DNA of 64,000 bases from Turritopsis dohrnii (lineage: Eukaryota; Cnidaria; Hydrozoa; Anthoathecata; Oceaniidae). Numbering within the stretch: the first letter of the stretch is position 1; each line of letters begins with the position of its first letter. Below are positions 41,640 to 53,342 of this stretch, piece after piece. The stretch spans positions 806,001 to 870,000 of the forward strand of contig BQMF02000145.1 in the NCBI GenBank assembly GCA_027922465.2. The letters run 5' to 3'. Below the pieces are notes generated by a model that did not search any database, was not told where the DNA came from, and saw nothing but the letters and a program-made list of their open reading frames with translations. A program made the translations under genes and the position numbers.

Positions 41640-42465
41640 AGTGAAAGTAAAAAATAAGTTTTTTTACAACAAAATGTGCAACTAAGCATAAGCGATATCT
41701 TAAAAGACTTTCAAATATGCTAACAAAAGAAATGCCAAATATACAACGGGCAGTGATCAGTTTCTGTTTTGTTTTTTCCAAAAAGATTGTCATTCAGTGC
41801 GGTTACGCTCAAGAAAAAAAACAATACGAATAGACAATCGCAATTGTCTGTATATTAATTTGTTATCAATCAAATTTAATATCAAGTTAGAGTTTATCAG
41901 TTTATAAAGTCTATCATTTTATCGAAAGCGAAAGAATTACGTAACGAGGTAATAAATGTGTTTACTATTTTAAAGATGGTAAACTCCACGAAGGTTTTTC
42001 CAAGCTAACCTAAGAGACTACTTATTGTCTATTATTAATTTTTCTGTCTGCATTAATTCACATCAGGTTAATTTGTTCCTTGTTGTCCTGTTTAGTAGAA
42101 AGACAGATGGTTGAAAGAAAGGTTTGTAACCTACGTTAATGTTTGTTTGTGCTCGTGCATCAATAATCAGTTTTCAGTTTATCAGTTTATCAAGTTCAGT
42201 CTTTTTCGTTTTCCCCTAGGTTGTTTAGCTCTCTGTTGCTGCTGTTGACCCTACATTGCTAGTTTGTAGAAAAAAAAAGTTTGTTTTCGCTTCCACCAGG
42301 TTTTTTTGTGCTGTTTCTCCACTAGGGGTGGTTATATTTCTTTCTTCTATTGTTGTTAGTGTTTCTGTATTGTGATGTTTAATATAAGAGGCATTTATGT
42401 TATTCCTGGACTCCAAGCAGTTCTTAGGAATGGTCAGTTTGTTTTGAAGCCACCTAATCAGCAGT
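41640..42465. other. no gene seen; 5' region of the Helitron
   Basis: AT-rich with repeats of ATCAGTTTATCA (41900, 42170). It probably includes the 5' end of the autonomous Helitron, which I could not define. Confidence 0.3.
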
Positions 42466-42467
42466 AA

Positions 42468-45400
42468 ATGCGCTCTGTTATTCAGCCTAGGCATGCAAAT
42501 GGGGATGTAGCTGAAGCAAGGCGCCAACAACTTCAGGCAAATAACATCCAACCATTATCTGAAAATGAGAGACTTAGAATCAATAATGCTCAAAGGCGTG
42601 TTGAATATCGTCAAGATGAAGAGCCAGTTGAAAGATTAGTCAGGCAAAATGAGAATGCACAACGTATGAGGGCTAGGCGGGCTGTTCGACGAAATGCAAA
42701 TCGTGCTGCTCGACAAGACCAAATGCCTGAGCTACATTATCTTGGTGCCATGGACAAGGTCTGTCAGATTTGTGGTGCTAAGATGTTTGGTGAAGGGACT
42801 AATTTTAAGTGCTGTCACAATGGTAAAGTTCATTTAGATAGCATTTATTATCCTAATGATCTTAAAGAACTTTTAGTAGGTGATTCTAATCAAAGAACTT
42901 TCAATTGATTATCAATTGATTATCTTTAAAATGTCGCAGAAAATCGTGGCCTTCATGCAAGCAGACCGGTGATTCTTCTGTCTTCTTTTCAGGGTGGTCC
43001 TAGGACCATGCAACAGAATTATCAAGATGCTATGGCTATGGTTACTAAAATGGGCAAGCGGGATTTGTTTTGCACATTTACGTGCAATCCCAAATGGAGG
43101 GAGATCACGGAAAACTTAGATAATGAGCCTGCACATTATCGTCCGGACTTGATTACATGTGTTTTTAATTTGAAATTAAAAGCGTTTTTGGAGGATATAA
43201 ATAAAAATGGAGTTTTGGGAAAAGCCATTTCTCATTTGTATGTTATTGAATTTCAGAAACGTTCTTTACCACATGCTCATATTGTTATCCATTTAGCATA
43301 AGAGGACAAACTGCGTAATGCTGATGACATTGACAGCTTAATTTCTGCTGAAATACCAGATCCTGAACAGGAACCAGAACTTCATAGTATCATCAAATCA
43401 TGTATGATTCTTTGTCGCTGTGGGAGTGCTAACCCCAATGCAGTTTGATTGTCATCAAGTTTATTTTAGAGCTGGTGAAGAGGAGGCAGCTGGTGAAGAG
43501 GCATTTAAGGATAGTTACCTAACAGCATGGTTTAATCTGAATGTAGACAATCCTGATGCACGGCAGTATCTTTACTCAGATATTCCGTATCATTATGTTT
43601 TTCATGATAAGGAGAAAAACGGAAAAAACGAAAAAAGGCATTAAAACCAGTGGCGGATCTAGAGGTGTGTTGTAATTTGTGTAGGAGAGTGTTAGTAATC
43701 TACCCATAAAAGAAAAGCGTTCAAATAATCCCAATGGTAATACAAATTGAATTCACAAATTATGTTAATGCTCTCCTACACAAATTGCTGTTGCATGTTG
43801 CAGGTGCTACATCTTTCGAGTATTAGCGTACTTATGATGGAGTGGTTTATGACACATTCCGAGAAGCATGTTTTGCCAGACATCTTCTGCAAGAGGACGC
43901 AGAGTGGCACAATAAATTGGAAGAGGCTTCAACGTTTCAAAAGCCCAATAGCTGAGGCAACTGCTTGTTACTATTTTGACTCACTGGGAGCACTCTAATT
44001 CTCTTGAATTGTGGAATGCATTCAAGGGGAATCTGTGTAAAGACTACCTTCGAATATTGGCTGTTGCTCAAGCTGAGCAAAGGGTTTTGGGTTATATTGA
44101 TAACTTCCTGAGACAATTTGGTAATACTTTAATACAGTTTAATTTTCCTGAATTGGTTCAACAGGTTGCTCAGGAAGAAGTTGAGGTATATATATTTACA
44201 TCGACAGGGAGGAACAGGTAAGGCCTTTGCTTAACGAACAGCAGTTAGTTGTGGCAGGTGCCATTTTGTCTGCAGTTTCAAATATGCGTAATGGTTTAGC
44301 ACAACTTAAAACGTTGTTTTGCCTAGACGGACCGACTGGCACAGGTGAGACTTTTACATACAATTATGTTATTGCAGCATGTAGAGCCAGAGGTTGGAAA
44401 GTTGCTACTGCTGCATATACAGGTATAGCAGCCACCTTACTGTCTGGTGGTTGTACACTGCATTCATTATTTCGTTTGCCTGTTCCTGTTTTAGAAAATA
44501 GCGTATGTAATATAACACCAGCATCGAAATATGTGGAATATCTTGTGTCGACTTGTTTTTGATTGATGAAACAACTATAATTTCTACCCACATTTTTCAT
44601 GCTGTGGACAGATTACTCAACGATATTTGTGGCAGTGATACACTTTTTGGTGGCAAGGTTCTTTTGTGGAGTGGAGATTTTCGTCAGTGTCTGCCGGTTG
44701 TGAAAAAGGCAAAGACAACCGATGTTATTGAAGTTTGCTTGACCAGGTCTGTGTTATGGGCACCAGTGGCAAAATACTCTCTCACTGAAAATATGAGAGC
44801 AAGACCGGAAGAGCATGAATTCTGTACTTGACTGTTACAATTGGGCAACGGTGCAACTTCCAACGAAACAAAGCCAATCTGCTAAAGGTTCCATCAAAAT
44901 TCCTGATTCTTGTGTTGTTCCTAAAGACACTTCGATTATATCTGTAATGTACGATGGACTGGAGCTTCACGAATATGCCACCACAGCGATTCTGACACCG
45001 ACAAACGAACAATTACTGATCATGAACAATGAGGTGTTGGACAGATTGCCTGGAGATGCAGTTTACTATTACAGTGCTGATGCGTGAGCAGCATAACTAT
45101 CTGGTTGATTTTCTGAATAGTATTACACCATCAGGGATGCCTCCACATTATTTGAAACTTAAAGTTGGGGCTATTAATTATGCTTTTGAGGAATCTGAAC
45201 ATCAGGAAGGGTCTCTGTAATGCCACCCGCTTGATTGTTCGTGAATTATCGCATAACTTTATTAAGACTGAAGCTTTGACAGGGTCAGCAGTTGGGGAAA
45301 TGATTTTTATACCTAGAGTAAAATTGTCGCCGTCCGACACAGGTATGCCTTTTGTATTGAAACGCAGACAACTTCCTATTCGGCTGACATACTCTTTTAT

Positions 45401-45655
45401 TATTTTATTATTATTAACAAAAGTCAAGGTCAAACGTTTGAAAAATTGCTTTATTTTTCCAGAGACCGTGTTTTTCATATGGGCAGTTGTATGTTGCCTG
45501 TTCAAGGGCAAAAGCATTTGGTAATGTTAAAATCAAAGTTGCCGGTATGGGTAAGCAAGGTTATATTAATGGAAAGATGTATACTCAAAATGTTGTCTTT
45601 CCACATGTGTTGCTATGAATGTCGTGATTGTTGTGGCCTATTCGGTTATATAATA
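42468..45655 (+). pseudogene. Helitron Rep-helicase protein, broken by frameshifts and an insertion
   Basis: Blocks in order: N-terminal Arg-rich part then CQICGAKMF..CCHNGKV (42760-42825); the Helitron-like N domain SSFQGGPRTMQQNYQDAM; CTFTCNPKWREITE; the HUH motif in RSLPHAHIVIH (about 43265); LTAWFNLNVDNPDARQYLYS (43530); a 150-bp insertion at 43648; LELWNAFKGNLCKDYLR (44005); then a PIF1-type helicase with Walker A DGPTGTGETF (44325), Walker B LIDETTI (44556), FGGKVLLWSGDFRQCLPV and a C-terminal KSQGQTFEKLLYF block. Rep nicks DNA and the helicase drives rolling-circle transposition. At least six frame changes or stops occur, and Walker A has Glu in place of the essential Lys, so the protein is dead. 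The 5' and 3' ends of the element were not identified. Confidence 0.88.
43648..43800. mobile_element. small TIR insertion inside the Helitron
   Basis: CAGTGGCGGATCTAGAGG, a typical hAT-type MITE start, then AATTTGTGTAGGAGAGTG and, inverted, CTCTCCTACACAAATT (to about 43787). It interrupts the Helitron protein between its Rep and helicase parts. The right end is unclear. Confidence 0.5.
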
Positions 45656-45784
45656 AGATAGCTTAAATATCTACAGTGGTGGCCACAGTTTATGTTTTTT
45701 TGGCTTCTTCCGTACGGCAGCCGCTGTTTGATGCTGTGGCTTATTATAAGTGCGGTTTAGATACCTATAGGGGCGCAGTTTAGA

Positions 45785-46350
45785 TTTTCAGTTGACCAAT
45801 TTTCATAAACATTTGCACAAAGCACAATTGAAAGGTGATGATCTAGAATTTCACAATTATGTTGACAGGTTTGACTAAAATTGGTCAATTAAGGCAAAGT
45901 TTGCACCAAATTTGCATAGTTCTTCAATTTTCATGAAATTTTGCATGGTTTTGAAAGGTTTTGATTTCGAATTTGACAGTCATTTTGTCAGATTTGACCA
46001 GAAATGGGTAATTTAGGCCAAATTTCGACCAAATTTCAAAAGTTCTTCAAATTCCATGAAATTTTGCATGGATTACATTTGAAAGGGGCTGACTTCAATT
46101 TTAACAGCCATTTTGTCAGATTTGACAAGAAATGGGTAATTCGGCCCAAATTTGGACCGAATTTCGAAAGTTCTTCAATTTTCATGAAATTTTGCATGGA
46201 TTACATTTGAAAGTCATTTTGTCAGATTTGACTAAAATTGAAAAGTACTGCAATATTCATAAAAATTTGTACAAAGCACAAATGAAAGATGTTGATTTTG
46301 AATTTGTCAGGCATTTTGCTAGATTTGACCATAATTTGGCAATTCGGCAA
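45785..46350. repeat. diverged tandem repeats, ~125-bp unit
   Basis: Units with TTTTGTCAGATTTGAC-AGAAATGGGTAATT, CCAAATTTC, AGTTCTTCAA and CATGAAATTTTGCATGG recur at about 45865, 45985, 46113, 46217 and 46312. The third unit is truncated. They lie between a dead Helitron and a LINE relic and may be either element's tail. Confidence 0.75.
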
Positions 46351-46379
46351 TGTTGTATTTTTGAGACTAGATCGTTGTA

Positions 46380-46935
46380 TGGTTGTGTTACGTCCTGAAG
46401 TCTTCAAGCCAAATGGCTTCTTGTTTGCTCTTATTAGCGGTCCGAAGTGGTCTTCATTTTCTTGAATCCTTTTCGTCACGTTAACGTCATTAAAGCAGCT
46501 AAACTCGATAGCTTTGCATGTCTTTTCTCCGGACCAGATAATAAGATCGGGTTTGTTGTAACGCACTTTAGCCGGGGTTTTTAGCAACACGTTCCTCCAG
46601 TATTCAATGTCAACATCAACTTTGAAAAATTCATCGCTTTCGTACTTTCGTACTCTCTTTGTTCAAACACATATTTTGCAAGAATGTCGTGTCGAAGCAG
46701 ACGGTAGTAGCTTGATGACATTTTTGGACAGCTACTGATGATGTTTGTAACGTCCTCGACTTGGCTCTTGCAAAGTCGACATTTGTTGTTGTTCTTCGGT
46801 TTTGACACATACGGTAGTAGTTGAGATCTTTCGTACCCACTTCCTGCTCCTGGATTGCGCAAGCGTATGCTTTGAAATGGGAAGAGTTGTATATTTTGGT
46901 TACTCATTCTCTTGACGCTGTTTGATCGATGGCTG
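46380..46935 (-). pseudogene. non-LTR retrotransposon C-terminus (zinc knuckle plus endonuclease-like)
   Basis: Minus strand: KCRLCKSQVEDVTNIISSCP (about 46790-46730), a CCHC knuckle with Asn in place of the usual His, then, after a frameshift near 46585, RYNKPDLIIWSGEKTCKAIE and FSCFNDVNVTKRIQ. The KxRYNKPDI.. / DVxxPxDxNV layout is the restriction-like endonuclease/C-terminal part of ORF2 found in many invertebrate LINEs. No reverse transcriptase is seen in the window. Confidence 0.65.
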
Positions 46936-47512
46936 GGTTGTCATAACTTTTCTTTGGATGTAGTCGTGTAGTTGCTTATTTTGGAACAAGTCTTGTTTTT
47001 GTCTGCAAGCCGTAGTTTAGGTACTACCGGATGATCGATTTTGGTGTTTGCTGTTGGTCATCTTGACAAACAGCTGTCTCCTTGGAGTATTCCTTTTAGG
47101 GAACGTTCGCCAGGGTTTTCTTTGCCAACATTGAAAAGGCAAGATTCTCTGACTTCGAGGGTGTTATATGTTGAATACAAACTAAAAACCCACTTTAATT
47201 ACCGCTTTAATTACCCATTTTGGTGATAGAAAAGAAAAGGAGATATAAGTAGAAGGGTGCCTTTTAATGAAATAACAAATATTCTTTTACAATACAATTA
47301 CGCCGCTTTTAAAGGAGGGTAAAAATTACTTGTGTGAGGAAAAGCATTTTTGTTGACTGTTGCGAAAAGTAAATAAAGTAGAATGTTATTCCACGTTGTT
47401 CTTTTAGACCTACATTAAAAGAAAAGAAAGGAATCACCATTTCTGTTTGCAATGCAGTTTAAACCACCATCCCCCACCTTCTTAAATATAACAAAATAAT
47501 CGATTATTTATT

Positions 47513-48330
47513 TTAGATAAATTTTTCTAAGATAGACCTAGGTTGCATTCGACAAGAACATCCGGCAGGCAAAGTGAAATGAACATCTTCCCACTCATGG
47601 AGTTTAGACTTTCCGATGCCCTTGCTATCACGACGAAATAATCTAGAGTCGACGTTGGTTATACATTTTCCTTCTCCAGTTAGGCAACTCTTTCCATCAC
47701 AGTAATAAATCGAAAAATATCTTGGAAAGTAACTAGAATAAAGTAAACGTCATGTGATCAAATCAATGACGCGCACGCATGTTTCAAAGTTCAGAAAAGT
47801 TAAAACTGCAGGAGTAACCAACAGATTATTTGACCAATAGGGTACGAATAGGGAAGTCTTAACAGAAGGTCTACTTGTTGGAATGGAAAAATAAATAAAC
47901 CAGCAATTCTAACAAGAAATTATTGACATTTGTTGCAAACGTTGGAATAGACAACTTTTCAATTGAAATAGAATAAAATAATCTGTTTTGTTTCTATTAT
48001 CAAATTTTTCTGACGGAAGTCCCAAAATAGCCATGGCGCCACCTACAACAATTTACTTGGAAATGCTCAAAATATTGCATGTTGCCCTAAGATGAATAAT
48101 TGAAACCCAATCAATTTTTGTCAAAATAAAATTTATACTCACTGTTCTGAGAGTGTTACACTCTGGTAACATGTCCGGCACATGAATTTTAAAGAATTTT
48201 CATCACTAGAACCTTTCTCATGACATATCTTTGGTCCCAATTGTGAATTTGGTGGTAAATGCTTTTTTACATCAAATGAGAAAGCTGTTTGTGAGAAGAT
48301 TGTAAACAGTGCTGCAAACGTAAATCCAAC
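47513..48330 (-). CDS. IL-17-like secreted cytokine, copy 2
   Basis: Minus-strand exons 48330-48143 (188 nt; acceptor TTTAATTTAG, donor GTGAGT) and 47732-47513 (220 nt; acceptor TTTATTCTAG, stop TAA, with AATAAA just after it). Exon lengths and phases equal those of copy 1. Signal-like start FAALFTIFSQTAFS; mature motifs CHEKGSS, MCRTCYQSVTLSEHYFPRYF, YYCDGKSC, GKCITN and EWEDVHFTLPAGCSC. Eight cysteines, one more than copy 1 (MCRTC versus MYQTC). The P-R-x-(F/I)-S..YC-x-x-x-C and final GCSC fit the IL-17 fold. Two tandem Helitrons start 16 bp upstream of this exon, in the presumed first intron. A candidate first exon is the minus-strand ATG near 50466 (MACKMPFRKLHRC..KFMAYE), which could splice in phase, but this is weak. 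Confidence 0.62.
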
Positions 48331-48346
48331 CTAAATTAAATTAAAA

Positions 48347-49419
48347 CTAGCCGCCAAGGCGGCGTCGCTCGCCGCCCATGTTCAGCATGCGTTGACTTCA
48401 CGAAAAATAAAATTAAGGAATTGGCAACCGAAAGCGTTACCATGTTGTAGAGCTCGAAAAACTGATTAAAAAAATGTATGGGATCGTTCCGCTATGATCA
48501 ACCGTTACAGAGATATCATTCTTCAAAGATTTTGATGACGTCACAGACCCCTCCCAAAAAAATTAGACCCAAATTTTTTGTCACCCCATCGCCTGTATCG
48601 CGGACCCGAAAAAACGTCAGTTATCCTAGAAGCAGATTCGAAATCAAATATCAAATATCAGTTTAAACAATGGTTCCAAAAAAACCCAAATTTCATGTGT
48701 TATTTATTTTTTAAAACAGTCGTTGATCAGTACAACAATGCACTCTAAACGTAGAGAGAAAAAAACTTTTTATTAGCTTTTGTTTTAAAAACGTTACGCG
48801 CTCTAACATGGGTGCTATCAAACAGGGGGAAAATGGTTTCTCTTCTTAAAAAGTTCACGCGGAGGAGAGAAAAAAGGCACGTGCTAAATGAATAAATACA
48901 ATAAAAAAACGTTCGATCAGAACGCTTAACAATTAAAAGAAGAAATTAATTTATTAAAAGAAAAGCAAAAAAAAAAAAAACATTTTGTTTTATGATACTC
49001 TTTTTTTACCTATCGGTTTTTAAACATTTTGATTGCTCAAAAAAAAGTTCACCCGTCTCAGACAGTCAGGCAAGAGTTAGTAGCAAACCGAACATGCTGC
49101 CAAGTTCTGCCACTGTTGCTTTTTGTCCAAAATGTTTAATCAGTTAGTGACTTTGTATTAAGTTGATGTATTGTTTTCAAAGCCAAGTCAACGTGGAATA
49201 TAAAACTAACAATAATAATAAAAACAAAACGTTATCTCTATTGGTTCACCAGCCATAAAAAGTCACGTTCGATTGGGGTTGCAATGTATTTGTTTCGAAC
49301 TCACGTCGCACACAAAAAAAGAAATAATTTCGCTCACAACTCAAACTACCATTTTGCGTGACTTACAAACAAACAAACAAACAAACAGACAGACGGAGAA
49401 TCGGCTATTAATATATAGA
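48347..49419 (-). mobile_element. non-autonomous Helitron, unit 1 of a tandem pair
   Basis: Minus orientation. 5' end TCTATATATTAATAGCCG at 49419, 3' end at 48347 with the perfect hairpin GCCGCCTTGGCGGC directly before/overlapping CTAG, then host T. No coding capacity; poly-A/T-rich interior with GGGTGCTATCAAACAGGGG. Confidence 0.85.
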
Positions 49420-50277
49420 CTAGCCGCCAAGGCGGCGTCGCTCGCCGCCCATGTCCACCTGCTCTGTATCACTGTATCGATAAACGTCAAATTTCCTTAT
49501 AAACGGTTCGTAAAACTTGTGTTCAACCAAAAGCATATTCGAAGTCACAACCTCTCGTAAAACCAATCTTTTAGCAGTGTAACAATACACTCAAAACGTA
49601 GAGAGAGAAAACTTCAACTTTTTATTAGCTTTTGTTTTAAAAAAGTTACGCGCTCTAACATGGGTGCTATCAAACAGGGGGAAAATGGTTTCTCTTCTTA
49701 AAAAGATTACACGGGAGGAGAGAAAAAAGGCACGTGCTAAATGAATAAATACAATAAAAAAACGTTCGATCAGAACGCTTAACAATTAAAAGAAGAGATT
49801 AATTTATTAAAAGAAAAGCAAAAAAAAAAAAAAATAAAAAGACATTTTGTTTTTATATGATACTCTTTTTTTACCAATCGTTTTTTAAACATTTTGATTG
49901 CTCCAAAAAAAAGTTCACCCGTCTCAGACAGTCAGGCAAAAGTTAGTGGCAAACCGAACATATGCTGCCACGTTCTGCCACTGCTGCTTTTTGTCCAAAA
50001 TGTTTAATCAGTTAGTTTCTTTGTATTTAGTTGATATATTGTTTTCAAAGCCAAGTCAACGTGGAATATAAAACACTAAAAGTAATAATAAAAACAAAAC
50101 GTTATTCCTATTAGTTCATCAGCCAAAAAAAGTCACGTTCGATTGGGGTTGCAATGTATTTGCTTTGAACTCACGTCGCACACAAAAAAAGAAATAATTT
50201 CGCTCACAACTTAATCTACCATTTTGCGTGACAGACAAACAAACAAACAGACGGAGAATCGGCTATTAATATATAGA
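49420..50277 (-). mobile_element. non-autonomous Helitron, unit 2 of a tandem pair
   Basis: The 3' CTAG (49423-49420) with the same GCCGCC-TT-GGCGGC hairpin abuts the TC 5' end of unit 1 without a single intervening base. 5' end TCTATATATTAATAGCCG at 50277. Very similar to unit 1 in its interior; unit 1 has about 215 bp extra near its 3' end (48450-48665). Confidence 0.85.
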
Positions 50278-50740
50278 CTATAGAACGTTTTTATGAGATA
50301 CGTCACTACAAACAACGTCTAGTGTTCAAACTGAAAATTAATGGCGTTTGCGCTGATTAAAAAGGGAAACAACACACCTTATATTAAGGTTAAATACTTC
50401 GTAAGCCATAAACTTAAGAACGAGGCGATGTTTGCAGCGATGCAATTTACGAAAAGGCATTTTGCATGCCATCTTGTTTAAATAAAACCTAAATTAAAAG
50501 TGAACTATTATTGATTGTCATTGAATCATTGAATAGAAACTGTATTCACACTAAAGGACCCTATAAGTACTGGATTATAATCTATTTTGTGGATGTATTT
50601 CAGTGCGTGTTATTATTTAAAAAAATTGCCGACAATGATCTCGTTTGTAAGGAGAATTTCCACTTGATAATTTTTAAGACGTCAGAAGCTTTGAACCTGC
50701 TAATGAAACGTCAAAATTGTAATTTGTAAATTATTATGCT

Positions 50741-50941
50741 TACCCTCATCAAGGATGCCATGTTTTTTTCAAATGCCTTTATCAGTTCGTCTCTATTTTG
50801 TTTCACGACAAATGAATCAAAAGCGAGTAACGAATAATTAAAAATGAGATAGGTATGTAACAGGAAAAAGCCGGTTTTTGTATCACTGTACGCACCATGA
50901 GTTATGAACCAATCAAAATTCAGCACTGCATAAAGAGGCAT
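50741..50941 (-). CDS. possible first exon, 67 codons, unknown
   Basis: Minus-strand ATG at 50941 opens MPLYAVLNFDWFITHGAYSD and continues to SLMR at a consensus donor AGG|GTAAGC (50741). Composition is protein-like (aromatic, amphipathic helix DELIKAFEKNMASLM). A nearby acceptor (TTAGCAG at about 50697) would add only four residues before a stop, so the real next exon may be elsewhere. No family recognised. Confidence 0.25.
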
Positions 50942-50944
50942 ATT

Positions 50945-52490
50945 TAACGGTAAAATGCGGAAATGTACAAAAAGGAAGTTACGGCAGAATAAGGGATGGC
51001 GCAGAAGTACGCTAAACGGTGTGAAACGTATTTGAATATATCACGTTCGGATAATGTTATTCATGCTGACCTTTTGCAGGTATGAAAATGCGATAGGTTC
51101 GGACTCCTATAAGGATGAATACCGTTGGCGTAAATTTTTGTATTACTTGTATTCACACCGGACACAAACGTGTAAAATATTGTTGATGTGCGTAAAGTCT
51201 TTTTGATGTGTTTTTTATCCCGGATATTGTTACTCACCCGTGTTAAAACGTAAAATATTAATGATGTACGTAAAAGATTTCTGATGTGTTATTTTTATCC
51301 CAGACACGTGTCCAATTGTAAAATTTCAAAGGTGTGCGTTCATAGTTTCAGAGGCAAATATTTACAGTCAGTTACTTTTTGTGTATCTTAAGAGGCTAGG
51401 GAAGGGCTGTTGTTCGTATCTTTCACTCAACTGTCAGATAATAATTGAAATAAAAGAACGAGTGAGCCTTAGTAGGACGGCAAACTTATTTGTGTTGTTA
51501 TTGAAGTTTTAAAGGGAAAATTATTGTCACTGCACGAAATTTGATGTTGTCTGATATCTACAACTGGTGAACATGTTTTAAGGTGCGGTTGTCATGATTT
51601 TCTCTCCTACATGTTCTTGCTTATCCAAACTAATCCAAGCATCATGTAAAAATGTTTTCGGCTGGCAACATGATGTTTTTACAATTTTGGAGATATTTAT
51701 GGATAAAGATGAAAGTTAAATCTATAGTGAATTCCAAAAATCTATTCCAAAAAGTTAAGATCAACTCCTAATTTAGCACAGATTATTGAAATCCATTTTG
51801 TGATTCTAGATAAATAATGCAGATTGGATATTGGAAGTAATTATAAAAAGCTTCCGATTTAACGTGGGTTATTCTAATTTAACGCTGATATTCAGGAGTA
51901 CGTTTTGAATTCTAAATAAATAGCATAATTCGCCAAAAATAATTATTTTAAGACTCGCACCAAATGGGAAGAATTCTGTTGATTGGTAAATCTCTCAGTA
52001 TAATTTTTTTTTCTGTGCGTGTTCTCTGTGTTTTTTGGTTTCCATGGTTTGTTTAAGTTTTCTTTTCTCCATTATTCTCTTCCTATGAGCCGACGTGTGT
52101 TATTGTTATTGTAGCGATAATTTTTACACTTACCTAACATATTTTATAACACTTCCTTTGATTACTTTTTGATACGTTTAATCTTTGTTTCCTAACATTT
52201 ATAAAAAGGTGGCTAATACTAACTTAATTCTTGTTTATATACTTACGATTCTGCTCTTAGTTTCTTTTAAAATAGTGGGAAATGCCAAAAATCAAAAGAG
52301 AATTCACGTAAATTAATAATAATTCAAATATAATCATTCAGTAAATCTTTATAGGAAAACAATAACTTACGATTAATTATACTTACAGTATTTTTAAATT
52401 TTTAGAAAGTGCGTCACCGTAGATTTGTATATACTTAGCTATATCATGCAAGAGATAAAGTCGAGAAAGAAGGGACTGACCTGATATCTT
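50945..52490. other. no gene; contains a small tandem repeat
   Basis: AT-rich. Only the 51155-51335 repeat is distinctive. Confidence 0.4.
51155..51335. repeat. degenerate tandem repeat, ~75-85 bp, three units
   Basis: Each unit contains GTAAAATATT-TGATGT-CGTAAA, TTTTGATGTGTTAT and TATCC(C), followed by GG/GA-ACACGTGT-like sequence. Confidence 0.5.
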
Positions 52491-52502
52491 GGAAGCAACT
52501 AA

Positions 52503-52670
52503 ATGATTAGCAACAAGTCTGATGAAGAAGGAAGGAAATTTTTACAAATATTACCTTGGCGAAAACCACGTTTTTCTAGATTAATAAAAAGGATTGATGA
52601 TGCTATTGGTTTCGTTCTGACATACGGCCTTCCTTTCAAAAGGTAACCAAATGAGTGTTAGCAAGTGTTT
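52503..52670 (+). pseudogene. C-terminal fragment of a repeat-family protein (LPWR motif)
   Basis: Reads DEEGRKFLQILPWRKPRFSR then IKRIDDAIG. I recall an (D/E)E..FL..LPWRSxxV..(L/F)xxxD block near the end of proteins from a widespread animal repeat family. Only this stretch is preserved. Confidence 0.35.
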
Positions 52671-52679
52671 GTGATGATG

Positions 52680-53340
52680 AAAAACAGAAAATTGTGAGGT
52701 GGAAGATCATTGTCAAGAATTCTCCGCACAGTCTTCAGAAACATAGGAAGAAGACGATGATAAACTATAGTGGCACTGTTGACATGTAAATGTCTATAGT
52801 GTTTATATTTGGTATATCATGCGTGCGTGCATAGTGAATTGAAAAACATTCTCCATCCAGTATACCTCCGGTTATTTGTCCCCCGTTTAAAATAATTCCC
52901 ATATTCGCGCTTCTTTTTTAGGGTGTTCTAATTTGAAACATCCCCGTATTCAGAATCCTAACTGGTTACGAACAGTATTTGACGTTTTCATTAAATTGAT
53001 CCAAGTATCCGATAAATTAACCCAGATATCACCGTATTCGTTAATTGATCCGGGCTGCGAACGATATTCACGTTATCAAGATCGTGCTGAATCTGACTAT
53101 GCCGTTCTTAAGTAGTCCTTATACGGGAATACATGGTCACATGAACAAACTGTAACAAGGGAAGAAAAATTCACCGTTTTTGCACGTAAGTACGGTAAAA
53201 TACGATTATAAAATGACTCGTGTTTTAGGCTCGTTCCCGCAGTGCAGCGTTTTGCATCAGCATGCAGACTATGAATCATGAGTCAGTCGTGCATAAACAT
53301 TACAAATGTAACATTATGGAAAACGTTTTCACTCGCGTTT
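52680..53340. other. no gene seen
   Basis: Includes a mixed region with ATCCGATAAATTAACCC/ATCCGGG motifs at 53000-53055. No coding or repeat call possible. Confidence 0.3.
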
Positions 53341-53342
53341 CT

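Noticed and set aside
44364..44600. Minus-strand frames opposite the helicase
   Set aside because: Shadows of the PIF1-type coding sequence.
46004..46398. Phe-rich frames with repeated EILHGLHLK
   Set aside because: Translation of the 125-bp tandem repeat.
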